A stretch of 64,000 nt of DNA from JAADHI01 sp964451325. GTDB taxonomy: Bacteria > Nitrospirota > Nitrospiria > SBBL01 > JAADHI01. Shown one piece after another: positions 1 through 8,594 of this stretch. Numbering within the stretch: position 1 is the stretch's first letter; each line of letters begins with the position of its first letter. The translations under genes and the position numbers were made by a program. Below the pieces are notes generated by a model that was given only the letters and a program-made list of their open reading frames with translations, was not told where the DNA came from and did no database searches. The stretch spans positions 198,269 through 262,268 of the forward strand of contig CAYVHO010000003.1 in the NCBI GenBank assembly GCA_964451325.1, given 5' to 3'.

Positions 1-304
1 TGCCTTTTTTATCCGGTGTGATGGAAACAATCACATTGGAAAGCAGCCCGGATTTTTTGACATTAAATACGGTCGGTTCTTCTTTCTTGCGATCAAAACG
101 GATCAGACCATTTGAAGTACCGATCCAGAGGATATCTCCTTCTGCGGCCAAACCCCGAATCACGACATCCCCAATCGACCAACTCGTCCATTTTGGGTTT
201 GGAATATCCAATAGAGGCGGTGGCATTTGAGCAAGGGCCAGAGATTGGAACACAAAAAAGACAAGGCTTAGACCCCAAATAAGCGCTTTGCACAAAAGTC
301 TCAA
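1..304 (-). CDS. Secreted beta-propeller (Reg_prop-type) protein, N-terminal part
   Basis: This gene runs off the left edge, so only about 101 N-terminal residues are visible. A TTG start at 304-302 overlaps the TGA stop of the upstream NAD kinase gene (TTGA), with GGGGAG a few bases before it. A second in-frame TTG lies at 295. The product begins with a basic stretch (RLLCK), a hydrophobic core and an ALAQ cleavage-like site, so it is probably exported. The mature part has a GDILWIGTSNGLIRFD repeat. This is the blade signature of two-component-regulator propeller (Reg_prop) domains, in which W-I-G-T and G-L lie on adjacent strands. Full proteins of this type are either periplasmic sensor domains of hybrid histidine kinases or free-standing secreted propellers. 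Which one applies cannot be told from this fragment. Confidence 0.6.
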   Translation of the reverse strand, partial: MRLLCKALIWGLSLVFFVFQSLALAQMPPPLLDIPNPKWTSWSIGDVVIRGLAAEGDILWIGTSNGLIRFDRKKEEPTVFNVKKSGLLSNVIVSITPDKKG

Positions 305-1230
305 AATTCTCCCCACTTGAGTTTTTGGCGTAGGACCTGGTAGTAGCTACGATTGGGTGAAAGGATCATCCGTAAGCGTTTTTTAGCGGCCGTAATCTGG
401 ACCACATCGTTCGATTTCAAAAAAAAAACCTCTTGACCATCAAACATCACAATTGGCCCTTCCTCAGTACTTTTTAAGGTAACGCAGACCTGTGCATCGC
501 TTCGCACAAGCAAAGGACGGTTGGTCAACATATGGGGTGAAATCGGGGTCAATAACATTGCATCCACTGAAGGATGAACAATGGGGCCACCCGAAGAAAG
601 GGAATAGGCCGTGGAGCCCGTTGCACTTGAAATGATCAGTCCATCAGCCCGAATTGCCGTGACAAATTGCGAATCAATGGTGATTTCAAGCTGGAGAAGC
701 TTTGAAAGCGCACCTTTGTGTATGGTCACATCATTCAAAACGGTAGGCTGAGGATGGTCGATGTGCCCACGCGAAACAAAACTGGTCAGGGTTTGCCGAT
801 GATCTTCTTCAAAACCACCTTCAAAAATCCGTTCCAGACTACTATAAAGCTCATCAAGTGTCACTTCGGTTAAAAAACCAAGACTGCCCAAATTAACCCC
901 CAAAATGGGGGTATCTCGCCCTGCGACCTGTCGCGCTGCTGAAAGAAAGGTGCCATCGCCGCCCAAGACAATCAAGAGATCCAGTGAAGGAGGCGGTTTT
1001 AGGTCGCCACGTTGTAACAAAACAACGGTCTTGTCTTGCGCCACAAGCCACTGGCTTAATTGATCAAGTGTCTCTTTGCCTTGAGGGTGTTCGGGTCTGA
1101 GGGCGATTCCAATTTGTTTCATGGGCTGATGATGGATCAGTGCTTGTAATTGACGCGTGACATGGGGGCTGATTCTAACCATCCGCCCTTTTTTTGTCAA
1201 CGCAGACAAAACCAGAACCTCCCTGAACAT
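301..1230 (-). CDS. nadK: NAD kinase
   Basis: ATP-NAD kinase, cytosolic, phosphorylates NAD to NADP. The diagnostic LGGDGTFL motif, the NDV motif (VLNDVTIHKG) and the glycine/serine-rich ATGSTAYSLSSGGP segment are all present in order, and the fold runs to the C-terminus. The start is uncertain. The ATG at 1230 has a strong AGGAGG 12 bases upstream and is used here. The ATG at 1122 (MKQIGIAL) is where homologous kinases normally begin and would give 273 residues. An upstream ATG at 1269 is also open. The extra N-terminal stretch is not recognisable as part of the fold. The downstream propeller gene overlaps the stop codon, so the two are probably co-transcribed. Family assignment is secure. 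Confidence 0.93.
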   Translation of the reverse strand: MFREVLVLSALTKKGRMVRISPHVTRQLQALIHHQPMKQIGIALRPEHPQGKETLDQLSQWLVAQDKTVVLLQRGDLKPPPSLDLLIVLGGDGTFLSAARQVAGRDTPILGVNLGSLGFLTEVTLDELYSSLERIFEGGFEEDHRQTLTSFVSRGHIDHPQPTVLNDVTIHKGALSKLLQLEITIDSQFVTAIRADGLIISSATGSTAYSLSSGGPIVHPSVDAMLLTPISPHMLTNRPLLVRSDAQVCVTLKSTEEGPIVMFDGQEVFFLKSNDVVQITAAKKRLRMILSPNRSYYQVLRQKLKWGEF

Positions 1231-1330
1231 GAGTGTGTTCCCCCTCCTAACGAGGGAAGACAATGGCAAAAGACGACGGATTTACTTGTCTTCGTTTAAA
1301 AAGAGATGCTAGAGTGATCTTCTTTTTTAG

Positions 1331-1783
1331 ATGGTCTCTTTCAAAATGTTAAAAAAAATACACCGTTTTCTCGTTATTTCAGGTGGGATTTTGTTCGTAC
1401 TCGGCATCATTCGGCTCTACCGTGTGATTCGGATGCATGAAGAAGACCCGCTTTTTGCACCCCATTTACTGGGTGCATCGCTTTCAGCCTGGATTGCCTA
1501 TTCTCTGCTCAAAATCGGTCTAGAAAAACATGAATTTAACCGAAAAAAGGCGATTCGCCTCATCCGCTCGGGTTCAATTTTACTCGGTATCTGGGGTTAC
1601 CGTTTCTTCCTGTTTCTAAAAAACCCTAACGGCATCAACGGGACCCCCCTACAGATTTATTTGGCCCCACTCTATGTGGTCTTTGGTACTATCGTCATGT
1701 GTCTTGGTTTAAAAATCAGTCGCATGATCCGAAAACAAGTACGCGAAAATGGCACATCGTTTTCAGAAGAAGTGCTCCGCTAG
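1331..1783 (+). CDS. Small integral membrane protein of unknown function
   Basis: A 150-residue protein with about four hydrophobic segments (roughly residues 12-30, 45-62, 78-96 and 108-128) separated by basic loops. This fits a polytopic inner-membrane protein. I do not recognise a family. An internal ATG at 1346 (MLKKIHRF) is an equally plausible start and leaves the first membrane segment intact. The gene is divergent from nadK and lies about 140 bases before the polysaccharide cluster, so it may be transcribed alone. Codon use matches its neighbours. No function is proposed. Confidence 0.6.
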   Translation: MVSFKMLKKIHRFLVISGGILFVLGIIRLYRVIRMHEEDPLFAPHLLGASLSAWIAYSLLKIGLEKHEFNRKKAIRLIRSGSILLGIWGYRFFLFLKNPNGINGTPLQIYLAPLYVVFGTIVMCLGLKISRMIRKQVRENGTSFSEEVLR

Positions 1784-1827
1784 GGGCTTGTCGGAGTAGC
1801 GTGAGGGGGCATTAGGTTTCAAAAGCC

Positions 1828-1855
1828 TTGCTTTTCTATTAAAATCAATTAAAAT
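1828..1855 (+). promoter_or_regulatory. Candidate sigma70-type promoter for the polysaccharide cluster
   Basis: TTGCTT at 1828-1833 and TAAAAT at 1850-1855 are separated by 16 bases, about 65 bases before the first glycosyltransferase start. The spacing and both hexamers are close to the sigma70 consensus. This is the only obvious gap before a run of about 25 kb of same-strand genes. No JUMPstart/ops element was seen nearby. The call rests on pattern only. Confidence 0.35.
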
Positions 1856-1921
1856 TATGGGATCATCTGCTCCTCTTTTTAAGAAGGAAGAGCCTTCAAT
1901 AAACACGCGTGTCAGGCGTAC

Positions 1922-2944
1922 ATGAATCCTAAAGAAGGTCTTTATTTGAAAACGCCGCTCTACCTTTCTGTTGCCGTTCCCGTCTACAACGAAGAAGACT
2001 CCGTTCGCCTGCTTTATGAAAAAATTCGTTCCGTCTGTGAGTCCATCAACAAACCCTACGAAATTATTTTTGTGGACGATGGCAGTTCAGACCGCACTCC
2101 TAAAATTTTGCAAGAAATTCAAGACGCCGACCCTCACTTTAGACGCGTTCAATTTCGAAAAAATTACGGTCAGACCGCCGCGATGGCCGCAGGCTTCGAT
2201 GCCGCCCGGGGGGAGCGCGTTGTGAGTATGGATGGAGACCTTCAAAACGACCCTTCGGACATCCCAATGTTGTTAAACAAAATGGATGAAGGCTATGATG
2301 TGGTCTGCGGTTGGCGAAAAAATCGGCAAGATAAATTTTGGTCACGTCGCTTTCCATCTATCATTGCGAACTGGATCATCGGTCGTGTCACCGGGGTCAG
2401 AATCCATGACAATGGCTGCTCATTAAAAGCCTATCGCGCATCCATTATAAAGAATGTCTTTCTCTATGGTGAAATGCATCGATTTATTCCCGCCATGACA
2501 ACACTCACCGGGGCAAGGGTGACCGAGGTTGTCGTCAAACATCACGCACGTCAATTTGGAGAAAGTAAATATGGCATCAGCCGGGTTTGGCGTGTCATTC
2601 TCGATATTATTACCGTAAAAATGATTATTGGTTTTGCGTCGAAACCGCTTCGATGGTTTGGTTTCTTTTCTCTCCCTTTTATCATTGCAGGTTTTGTCTC
2701 GCTTTTTGCCGTGGGAAACTTCCTCGTAGTCGAAAGCGTTGAAAGTTGGTTGGGCCTGACGGTTGAAAGCTGGTTGGTTATGACGACCGTAGGCCTTTTA
2801 TTCTTTTTTCTCAGTACCCACCTCATTGCACTGGGTATTATCGGAGAACTTTCAATGAAAACGGGAGATTTTAGACCCAGCAAAGGCCTACGACCTAATA
2901 TTAAAACCCTTAGCTCCAATACAAGGAAGGTCATCACACCATGA
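1922..2944 (+). CDS. GT2 glycosyltransferase, polyprenyl-phosphate (GtrB/DPM1) type
   Basis: Inner-membrane enzyme of the GT2 family that probably loads a sugar from a nucleotide donor onto a polyprenyl phosphate. The GT-A domain has PVYNEED (about residues 20-26), VDDGSSDRT (about 51-59), and an intact DxD-containing MDGDLQNDP (about 103-111). NGCSLKAYR and HRFIPAM follow, as in dolichol-phosphate-mannose-synthase-like enzymes. Two C-terminal hydrophobic segments (about 245-265 and 285-310) match the GtrB arrangement. Its 340 residues are normal for the subfamily. It is the first gene of the polysaccharide cluster and overlaps the next gene by ATGA. The downstream GT-C enzyme at 14056 could use its lipid-linked sugar; that link is inference. 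Confidence 0.85.
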   Translation: MNPKEGLYLKTPLYLSVAVPVYNEEDSVRLLYEKIRSVCESINKPYEIIFVDDGSSDRTPKILQEIQDADPHFRRVQFRKNYGQTAAMAAGFDAARGERVVSMDGDLQNDPSDIPMLLNKMDEGYDVVCGWRKNRQDKFWSRRFPSIIANWIIGRVTGVRIHDNGCSLKAYRASIIKNVFLYGEMHRFIPAMTTLTGARVTEVVVKHHARQFGESKYGISRVWRVILDIITVKMIIGFASKPLRWFGFFSLPFIIAGFVSLFAVGNFLVVESVESWLGLTVESWLVMTTVGLLFFFLSTHLIALGIIGELSMKTGDFRPSKGLRPNIKTLSSNTRKVITP

Positions 2945-3924
2945 TCCAGAAAGAAGAGGCGGCCACGCTAAAAACGTCCCCTCAGAAAACCTACGATTTT
3001 TCAGTCGTGGTACCCATTTGTGAACGCCACGATGATTTGAAGGCACTTTATCTACAATACGCAAAAATACTTACAGAAAAAGGGAAATGCTTCGAGTTTA
3101 TTTTTATCGTGGACGGTGCACATCCAGAAGCGCTTGAAACTTTAAACGCACTGATGCAATCCCATTCTGATATTAAGGTTGTCGTACTCAATCGAAGTTT
3201 TGGCGAAGCCACGGCCCTTTCGGTCGGATTTGAACAAACAAGCGGGGCAAATATCATCACTTTAGCCGCCTATTTTCAGGTTGTGCCCGAAGCGCTTTCG
3301 AAAGTTCTTGATGTTTTTGAAGAAAAGGGAGATGACCTTGTAATCACCCGGCGGTTTCCCCGTATTGATTCATTTTTAAATCGCCTGCAGTCGCGTGTAT
3401 TTCATGTCTTGATGCGCCTGTTGACGGGCGCAAAATATCACGATGTCAGCTGTGGCCTTCGTATCATGCGCCGGAAAGTTGCTGAAGAAGTCCATCTTTA
3501 TGGCGACCTTCATCGTTTTTTACCCCTGCTGGCCTATCAAAAAGGATTCAGTGTCATTGAAACCCCCGTCCGACAAAACATTCAGGACAAAAAAAGCCGA
3601 CTCCAAAACCCGGGGATTTATCTGCGTAGGCTGCTGGATATTCTCACGCTATTTTTTCTATTTAAATTCACACGAAAACCCCTTCGTTTTTTTGGTTTGG
3701 TCGGCTCTTCCCTTTTTGGCACAGGTGCGCTTATTGCGACCTATCTGGCCATTTACCGTTTTATGGGACTGGGCGGTATTGCGGGACGCCCTCTGCTCGT
3801 CCTGGGGGTATTGCTGATGGTACTGGGGGTTCAGCTTTTTTCAATTGGTCTATTGGGAGAAATTATTATTTTCACACATGCCTCTGAAACCAAAGACTAC
3901 CAAGTCAAGGAGGTTCTGAAATAG
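2941..3924 (+). CDS. GT2-like paralogue with degenerate catalytic motifs
   Basis: Same architecture as the preceding gene: a GT-A domain followed by two C-terminal membrane helices, 327 residues. The family backbone is clear (VVVPICERHDDL, DVSCGLRIMRR, YGDLHRFLPLL). The key residues are altered. VDDGSSDRT in the partner reads VDGAHPEALE here, and the metal-binding MDGDLQ reads LAAYFQ, so both acidic DxD residues are gone. The gene starts with the ATGA overlap, so the pair is translationally coupled. The likely reading is a duplicated, catalytically dead partner or regulatory subunit of the active enzyme, perhaps forming a heterodimer. An enzyme with unusual chemistry cannot be excluded. The reading frame is intact and codon use is normal, so it is under selection rather than decaying. 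Confidence 0.75.
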   Translation: MIQKEEAATLKTSPQKTYDFSVVVPICERHDDLKALYLQYAKILTEKGKCFEFIFIVDGAHPEALETLNALMQSHSDIKVVVLNRSFGEATALSVGFEQTSGANIITLAAYFQVVPEALSKVLDVFEEKGDDLVITRRFPRIDSFLNRLQSRVFHVLMRLLTGAKYHDVSCGLRIMRRKVAEEVHLYGDLHRFLPLLAYQKGFSVIETPVRQNIQDKKSRLQNPGIYLRRLLDILTLFFLFKFTRKPLRFFGLVGSSLFGTGALIATYLAIYRFMGLGGIAGRPLLVLGVLLMVLGVQLFSIGLLGEIIIFTHASETKDYQVKEVLK

Positions 3925-3926
3925 TT

Positions 3927-4967
3927 ATGCCCATAGACTTATGCCCTCCCTCGCAAGAAAACAATAAGCGTTGGGATGATTTTGTCACACAAAATACAAA
4001 TGCAGACCATTGCCATCTCAGTGGCTGGCAATACGTCATCTCGAAAAGCTATGGGCATCAGTCTCTGTACCTTTGGGACGAAAACGATGGCATCATCAAT
4101 GGGATTCTTCCCCTTATTTCCATGCAAAACCTCCGATTTTCCCGGTCATTTGTTTCGCTTCCTTTTTTAGATGACGGGGGGATTTGCGCCGACAAACAAA
4201 GCGTAAAAGAAGGCCTCTATAAAAAGGCACTGGCTTTAGCCAGTACGGCTCAGGTTGATTCGCTCGACTTTAGACATCGTTACGCAAGTCACCTGAATAT
4301 TCCCGCACATGGAGAGAAGGTCACGCTGGTACTCAAACTCACAAAAGACCCCGATGTTTTGTGGAAAGGATTTAATGCCAAGCTTAGAAACCAGATTCGT
4401 AAACCCCAAAAATCAGGCCTGACCGCCTCTTGGCACGGTTTGGAGGGTCTCCAGGATTTTTACGATGTTTTTGCCATCAACATGAAAGCCTTGGGCTCTC
4501 CTGTGCACAGCCTGAAGTTTTTTGCTGAGATTTTAAAGACCTTCAAAGAAAGTGCTAAAATCATCCTCGTGAAAAAAGAGGAGAAGACGATCGGCGGTGG
4601 CATTTGCCTCTATTTCAAAAATACCGTTCAAATTCCCTGGGCCTCTTCCTTAAAGTCCTATATCAAGCTCTGCCCAAACAACCTGCTCTACTGGGAAACC
4701 ATCCGCTGGGCCTCTGATGCAGGGTATGAACGTTTTGATTTCGGTCGTTCGTCCCCCGGTAGCGGCACCTACCGTTTTAAAATGCAGTGGGGTGCCGAGG
4801 TCGAGCCATTACACTGGGGCTATTATTCAAAAAAGGGAGACCAACAAGGGGCCATGATTCAAGCCGATGATTCACGGTATGATCTTGTCACAAAAACATG
4901 GCGTAAGCTGCCACTTCCCCTGACAAAGCTCATCGGGCCCTATATTAGGAGGCGTTTGAGTAATTGA
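3927..4967 (+). CDS. FemAB-family (GNAT-fold) transferase, exosortase-cluster type
   Basis: A 346-residue cytosolic protein resembling the FemAB-like proteins that accompany PEP-CTERM/exosortase polysaccharide loci. The tandem GNAT-like fold is suggested by the N-terminal region with HLSGWQYVISKSYGH, the central LRNQIRKPQKSGL and the C-terminal DFGRSSPGSGTYRFKMQWG, which is a hallmark segment of the group. FemA/B enzymes transfer amino acids from aminoacyl-tRNA onto peptidoglycan precursors. The substrate of the exosortase-linked branch is not known to me. It starts 2 bases after the previous stop, and its TGA overlaps the ATG of wecB (TGATG). In this context it may add an amino acid or acyl group to a sugar of the polymer; that is inference. 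Confidence 0.8.
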   Translation: MPIDLCPPSQENNKRWDDFVTQNTNADHCHLSGWQYVISKSYGHQSLYLWDENDGIINGILPLISMQNLRFSRSFVSLPFLDDGGICADKQSVKEGLYKKALALASTAQVDSLDFRHRYASHLNIPAHGEKVTLVLKLTKDPDVLWKGFNAKLRNQIRKPQKSGLTASWHGLEGLQDFYDVFAINMKALGSPVHSLKFFAEILKTFKESAKIILVKKEEKTIGGGICLYFKNTVQIPWASSLKSYIKLCPNNLLYWETIRWASDAGYERFDFGRSSPGSGTYRFKMQWGAEVEPLHWGYYSKKGDQQGAMIQADDSRYDLVTKTWRKLPLPLTKLIGPYIRRRLSN

Positions 4968-6085
4968 TGAAAATCATGCATGTGGTCGGTGCACGACCCA
5001 ATTTCATGAAGGTTTCTCCCATTATCCGAGAAATGGCTGAGCATTCAGAAATCAAACAGACCCTCGTTCATACCGGACAACACTATGACGAAAAAATGTC
5101 CCAGATCTTTTTTGATGAACTGGGTATGTGCAAACCGGACATTGATCTGGAAGTGGGTTCTGGATCTCATGCCCAACAAACGGCACGGATTATGTCGGCC
5201 TTCGAACCCGTTCTGCTGGAAGATCGCCCAGACCTGCTGATTGTCCCTGGCGATGTTAATTCCACATTGGCCTGTAGTTTGACCGCGAGCAAACTTCATA
5301 TCCCCATTGCCCATTTGGAAGCGGGGCTTCGCAGCTTTGATCGCACAATGCCTGAAGAAATCAATCGACTCATGACAGACGTATTATCGGATATTTTATT
5401 GACGACTTCACCGGAAGCCGAAGATAATCTTGTACGCGAGGGCATAGACCGCGAAAAGATTTTTTTTGTCGGAAATACCATGATCGATACCTTGCTCCGT
5501 CTAAAAAAACAAGCAGCGCGCTCCGATGTACTGCAGAAATGTGGTATCCCAAACAGGCCATACGCACTGGTCACCCTGCATCGGCCCTCCAATGTAGACG
5601 ATAAGACGGTTTTTCGTGGCATTATGAATGCCCTGGAAAAAATCGGAAAAGACATCCCGATCATTTTTCCCGTGCATCCACGCACACGCGGACACATCGC
5701 TAAATTGGATGTTCATACCAGCAAAACAGCATCTGAAAAAGGGATTTATTTATTGGAACCCGTGGGCTATCTCGATTTTATGCAACTGATGATGCACGCG
5801 GCCATTGTGATGACCGACTCAGGAGGGATTCAGGAAGAAACAAGCATTTTAAATATCCCCTGTATCACCATCCGGGAAAATACGGAACGTCCCATTACGG
5901 TTTCTAAAGGCACAAATCAGCTTGTCGGCACTGATACACAACGCATTATCACCGCAGCACAAAGGGTCTTGAATCAGGGCTCCCCCAAAAACACACAGAT
6001 TGATTTATGGGATGGTAAAGCTTCCGGCCGCATTGTGTCCGTCATTTTTGAGTGGTTTCATCGACAAAAGGACAGCAAGCCTTGA
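4967..6085 (+). CDS. wecB: UDP-N-acetylglucosamine 2-epimerase (non-hydrolysing)
   Basis: Cytosolic epimerase interconverting UDP-GlcNAc and UDP-ManNAc, a precursor step for ManNAc or ManNAcA residues. The N-terminus MKIMHVVGARPNFMK, the VPGDVNSTLA and LEAGLRSFDRTMPEEINR segments, the HRPSNVDD segment and the C-terminal TDSGGIQEE are all classic for the family, and 372 residues is the usual length. The ATG at 4967 overlaps the preceding TGA by one base and is preferred over an in-frame TTG at 4964. AGGAGG lies 14 bases upstream. It provides a likely donor sugar for the glycosyltransferases around it. No UDP-ManNAc dehydrogenase of the WecC type was seen next to it; the dehydrogenase at 24134 looks GDP-mannose specific. 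Confidence 0.95.
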   Translation: MKIMHVVGARPNFMKVSPIIREMAEHSEIKQTLVHTGQHYDEKMSQIFFDELGMCKPDIDLEVGSGSHAQQTARIMSAFEPVLLEDRPDLLIVPGDVNSTLACSLTASKLHIPIAHLEAGLRSFDRTMPEEINRLMTDVLSDILLTTSPEAEDNLVREGIDREKIFFVGNTMIDTLLRLKKQAARSDVLQKCGIPNRPYALVTLHRPSNVDDKTVFRGIMNALEKIGKDIPIIFPVHPRTRGHIAKLDVHTSKTASEKGIYLLEPVGYLDFMQLMMHAAIVMTDSGGIQEETSILNIPCITIRENTERPITVSKGTNQLVGTDTQRIITAAQRVLNQGSPKNTQIDLWDGKASGRIVSVIFEWFHRQKDSKP

Positions 6086-7260
6086 TGATCATTTTGTTTT
6101 GGGGTGCTTTTGCAATCCTATTTTATATCTATCTGGGCTATCCACTTTTGTTGCTTCTTGTCCGTGCCATCAAAGGCATTACCCCCATACAACAGCAAGA
6201 CTTTGAACCCCATGTCACCCTCATCATTTCCGCATACAATGAAGCTGCAACCATCAGAGCAAAAATAAAGAACAGTCTTGCCCTCGTATACCCCCGCGAT
6301 AAACTTGAAATTCTAGTCGTTTCCGATGCTTCATCGGATGAAACCGATCAGATTGTTTCCAAATATGCGGCCCAAGGCATTACATTGCTTCGCATGGAAC
6401 AGCGGGGAGGGAAAACCCTTGGGCTCAATCATGCCGTCTCTATCGCAAAAGGGGATATCCTTATCTTCTCAGATGCCAATGCCTTTTATGACGAGAAGGT
6501 GGTTCAAAAATTGGTCCGAAATTTTTCTGATCAAAAAGTCGGTTATGCCACTGGCGCATCTCTGTATGTTGAAACAAAGACCTCCTTTGTTGGATGGTGT
6601 GAAGACCTTTATTGGAACTATGATCTTAAAATTAAAGGCCTGGAAAGTTCACTCGGTTCAATGATTGGTGCCGATGGGGCGCTCTACGCCATTCGGAAAG
6701 AACTCTACACGCCATTACGATCAACGGATATCAACGACTTTGTGAATCCTTTGCAGATTATTGCCTTAGGATTTCGAGGCATTTTTGAACCCGAAGCCAT
6801 TTGTCATGAAGAAACCGTCAACCAGTTTGGCGAAGAATACCGTCGAAAGGTACGGATCGTTTCCAGAAGTCTGCGTGGCTTGATGCGTGTCTCAATCCTC
6901 TTAAACCCATTTCGCTTCGGCTTTTATTCTATACAACTCATTTCACACAAACTGCTGCGCTGGCTAACGCCATTATTCATCCTCTCTCTTGCTTTGAGTA
7001 ACATTGTCCTCTGGTCTCAAGCCCCCCTGTATAAAACCATCGGCTTATTGCAGGGATTCTTTTATCTCCTGACACTCCTTGGCTTCTCTTTGAGCAAAAT
7101 CGGCATCCGCTCTCGCATGTTTTACTTGCCCTACTATTTTTGCCTCATGAATGTTGCGTCGCTCCACGGAATGTGGAAGTCCCTTCGAGGAAGTGCTCCA
7201 ACGACCTGGGAGCCGGAAAGAGATAAAAAGAAGTCTCACGAAAAGCACAAGACCCTGTGA
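6085..7260 (+). CDS. Membrane GT2 glycosyltransferase (hyaluronan-synthase-like)
   Basis: An inner-membrane glycosyltransferase of about 391 residues. It has an N-terminal membrane helix, a cytosolic GT2 domain with IISAYNEAATI, VVSDASSDET and FSDANAFYD (metal-binding SDAN), then GADGALYAIRKE and a NDFVNPLQI acceptor-site segment. A basic RRKVRIVSRSLRG stretch sits where processive GT2 enzymes carry their Q/RxxRW-like motif, and C-terminal membrane helices follow. The start at 6085 overlaps the wecB stop (TGATG). The next gene is a clear paralogue, so they probably add two different or successive sugars. A processive role is possible but not shown. Confidence 0.85.
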   Translation: MIILFWGAFAILFYIYLGYPLLLLLVRAIKGITPIQQQDFEPHVTLIISAYNEAATIRAKIKNSLALVYPRDKLEILVVSDASSDETDQIVSKYAAQGITLLRMEQRGGKTLGLNHAVSIAKGDILIFSDANAFYDEKVVQKLVRNFSDQKVGYATGASLYVETKTSFVGWCEDLYWNYDLKIKGLESSLGSMIGADGALYAIRKELYTPLRSTDINDFVNPLQIIALGFRGIFEPEAICHEETVNQFGEEYRRKVRIVSRSLRGLMRVSILLNPFRFGFYSIQLISHKLLRWLTPLFILSLALSNIVLWSQAPLYKTIGLLQGFFYLLTLLGFSLSKIGIRSRMFYLPYYFCLMNVASLHGMWKSLRGSAPTTWEPERDKKKSHEKHKTL

Positions 7261-7336
7261 GGGCTGCAAGCGCCCCCTGACTTTTCTGGTATCCTTTAAG
7301 ATAGAAAAACCACAGGGTAAACCTGAGACCTCAACC

Positions 7337-8521
7337 GTGGAATACGCCTTTTGGATCATCATTTCTCTTATCTTTTATACGATCTTAGGCTATGCGCTTG
7401 TCTTATGGCTCATTGCTTCACTCTTTTACCGCAAGAGAAAAAAATCCACACAAGAGCCCAATTTCCTGCCCCAAGTCACTTTACTCATTCCCGCCTATAA
7501 TGAAGATACGGTTATTTCGGACAAAATTTTAAATTCACTTGCCCTGGACTACCCCAAAGAAAAACTACGCATCATCATCGCCTCCGACGGCTCCACCGAC
7601 AAAACAGATACCATCGTTGCCTCACATGAACAAGCGGGCGTTCTTTTATGGTCTCACCCGCTACGCAGCGGGAAAATTTCAGTCATTAACAAGGCCATGA
7701 CCCATATCCATGATGCAATCGTCGTTTTATCCGACGCAAATGTGATGTATGACAAACAGGCCATTCGCACTTTGGTGCAACACCTTAAAGATCCAGAAGT
7801 CGGAGTCGTTTCTGGAAATGTCTCTTTGATTAAAACAAACAGTCCTGTCGGAACACTGGACTTGATTTATCAACGCTATGAAAACCGGGTCAAGGCGCTG
7901 GAATCTAAAACAGGTTCTGTCACCGGGGCAGATGGAGCAATGTATGCGATACGAAAAGAAGATTACCAAACAGTGGAAGAGCATGTAATTTTAGATGATT
8001 TAGTTATTTCTATGAATATTCTCCGAAAAGGAAAACGCATCATTTTTGAGTCCGAAGCAAAAGGAACAGAACACAGTGTCGGTAGTGTAAGCGAGGCTTT
8101 TTGGACACGGGTTCGTGTGGTTGCCGGAGGCATCCAAGCGATAAAAACCGGTTTGGGTATGCCATCCCCTCAACAAGGGATGCAGCTTTTTCAATTTATT
8201 TCTCACAAGGTCCTGCGATGGCTCCTGCCCCTACAGTTCTTAGGACTCTTTATTGTGAATGGCTTTTTGCTCGAAGAACCACTGTATGGGCATTTTTTCA
8301 TTTTTCAACTCGGATTTTATGCGATGGCCCTGCTGGCCCATCTTGTCGGAAGATCTGCCTCTATTTTATCCGCACCTTATTATTGGGCCATCCAAAATAT
8401 CGCCGCAATGCTGGGAATATGGCGCGGTCTACTCAACAGCCAATCCGTCAAATGGGACAAAGGGGAACGACATTTTAAAAATGGTGATGTGAATGATATT
8501 TCTGAAAAACACCTGAAGTAA
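7337..8521 (+). CDS. Membrane GT2 glycosyltransferase, paralogue of the preceding gene
   Basis: About 394 residues from a GTG at 7337, which opens directly into an N-terminal membrane helix (YAFWIIISLIFYTILGYAL). The reading frame extends further upstream without stops, but the earlier residues look non-coding. The GT2 core has LIPAYNEDTVI, IASDGSTDKT, LSDANVMYD and VTGADGAMYAIRKED with an LDDLVISM acceptor segment, then WTRVRVVAGGIQA and C-terminal helices. Domain order and spacing match the 6085 gene closely, including the paired glycine-rich GADGA motif, so the two arose by duplication. No good ribosome-binding site was seen for the GTG, so the start is the weak point. Confidence 0.83.
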   Translation: MEYAFWIIISLIFYTILGYALVLWLIASLFYRKRKKSTQEPNFLPQVTLLIPAYNEDTVISDKILNSLALDYPKEKLRIIIASDGSTDKTDTIVASHEQAGVLLWSHPLRSGKISVINKAMTHIHDAIVVLSDANVMYDKQAIRTLVQHLKDPEVGVVSGNVSLIKTNSPVGTLDLIYQRYENRVKALESKTGSVTGADGAMYAIRKEDYQTVEEHVILDDLVISMNILRKGKRIIFESEAKGTEHSVGSVSEAFWTRVRVVAGGIQAIKTGLGMPSPQQGMQLFQFISHKVLRWLLPLQFLGLFIVNGFLLEEPLYGHFFIFQLGFYAMALLAHLVGRSASILSAPYYWAIQNIAAMLGIWRGLLNSQSVKWDKGERHFKNGDVNDISEKHLK

Positions 8522-8594
8522 GCGCCTTTTTATAGTATCCTGAAACCGCATAAATAGGCTGGAGTTTTGTGAACATCGCAGAGAAGAATCGCCA

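Noticed and set aside
1120..1269. Separate small gene fused in front of NAD kinase
   Set aside because: The extra N-terminal residues have no family signature and are better explained by start-codon ambiguity.
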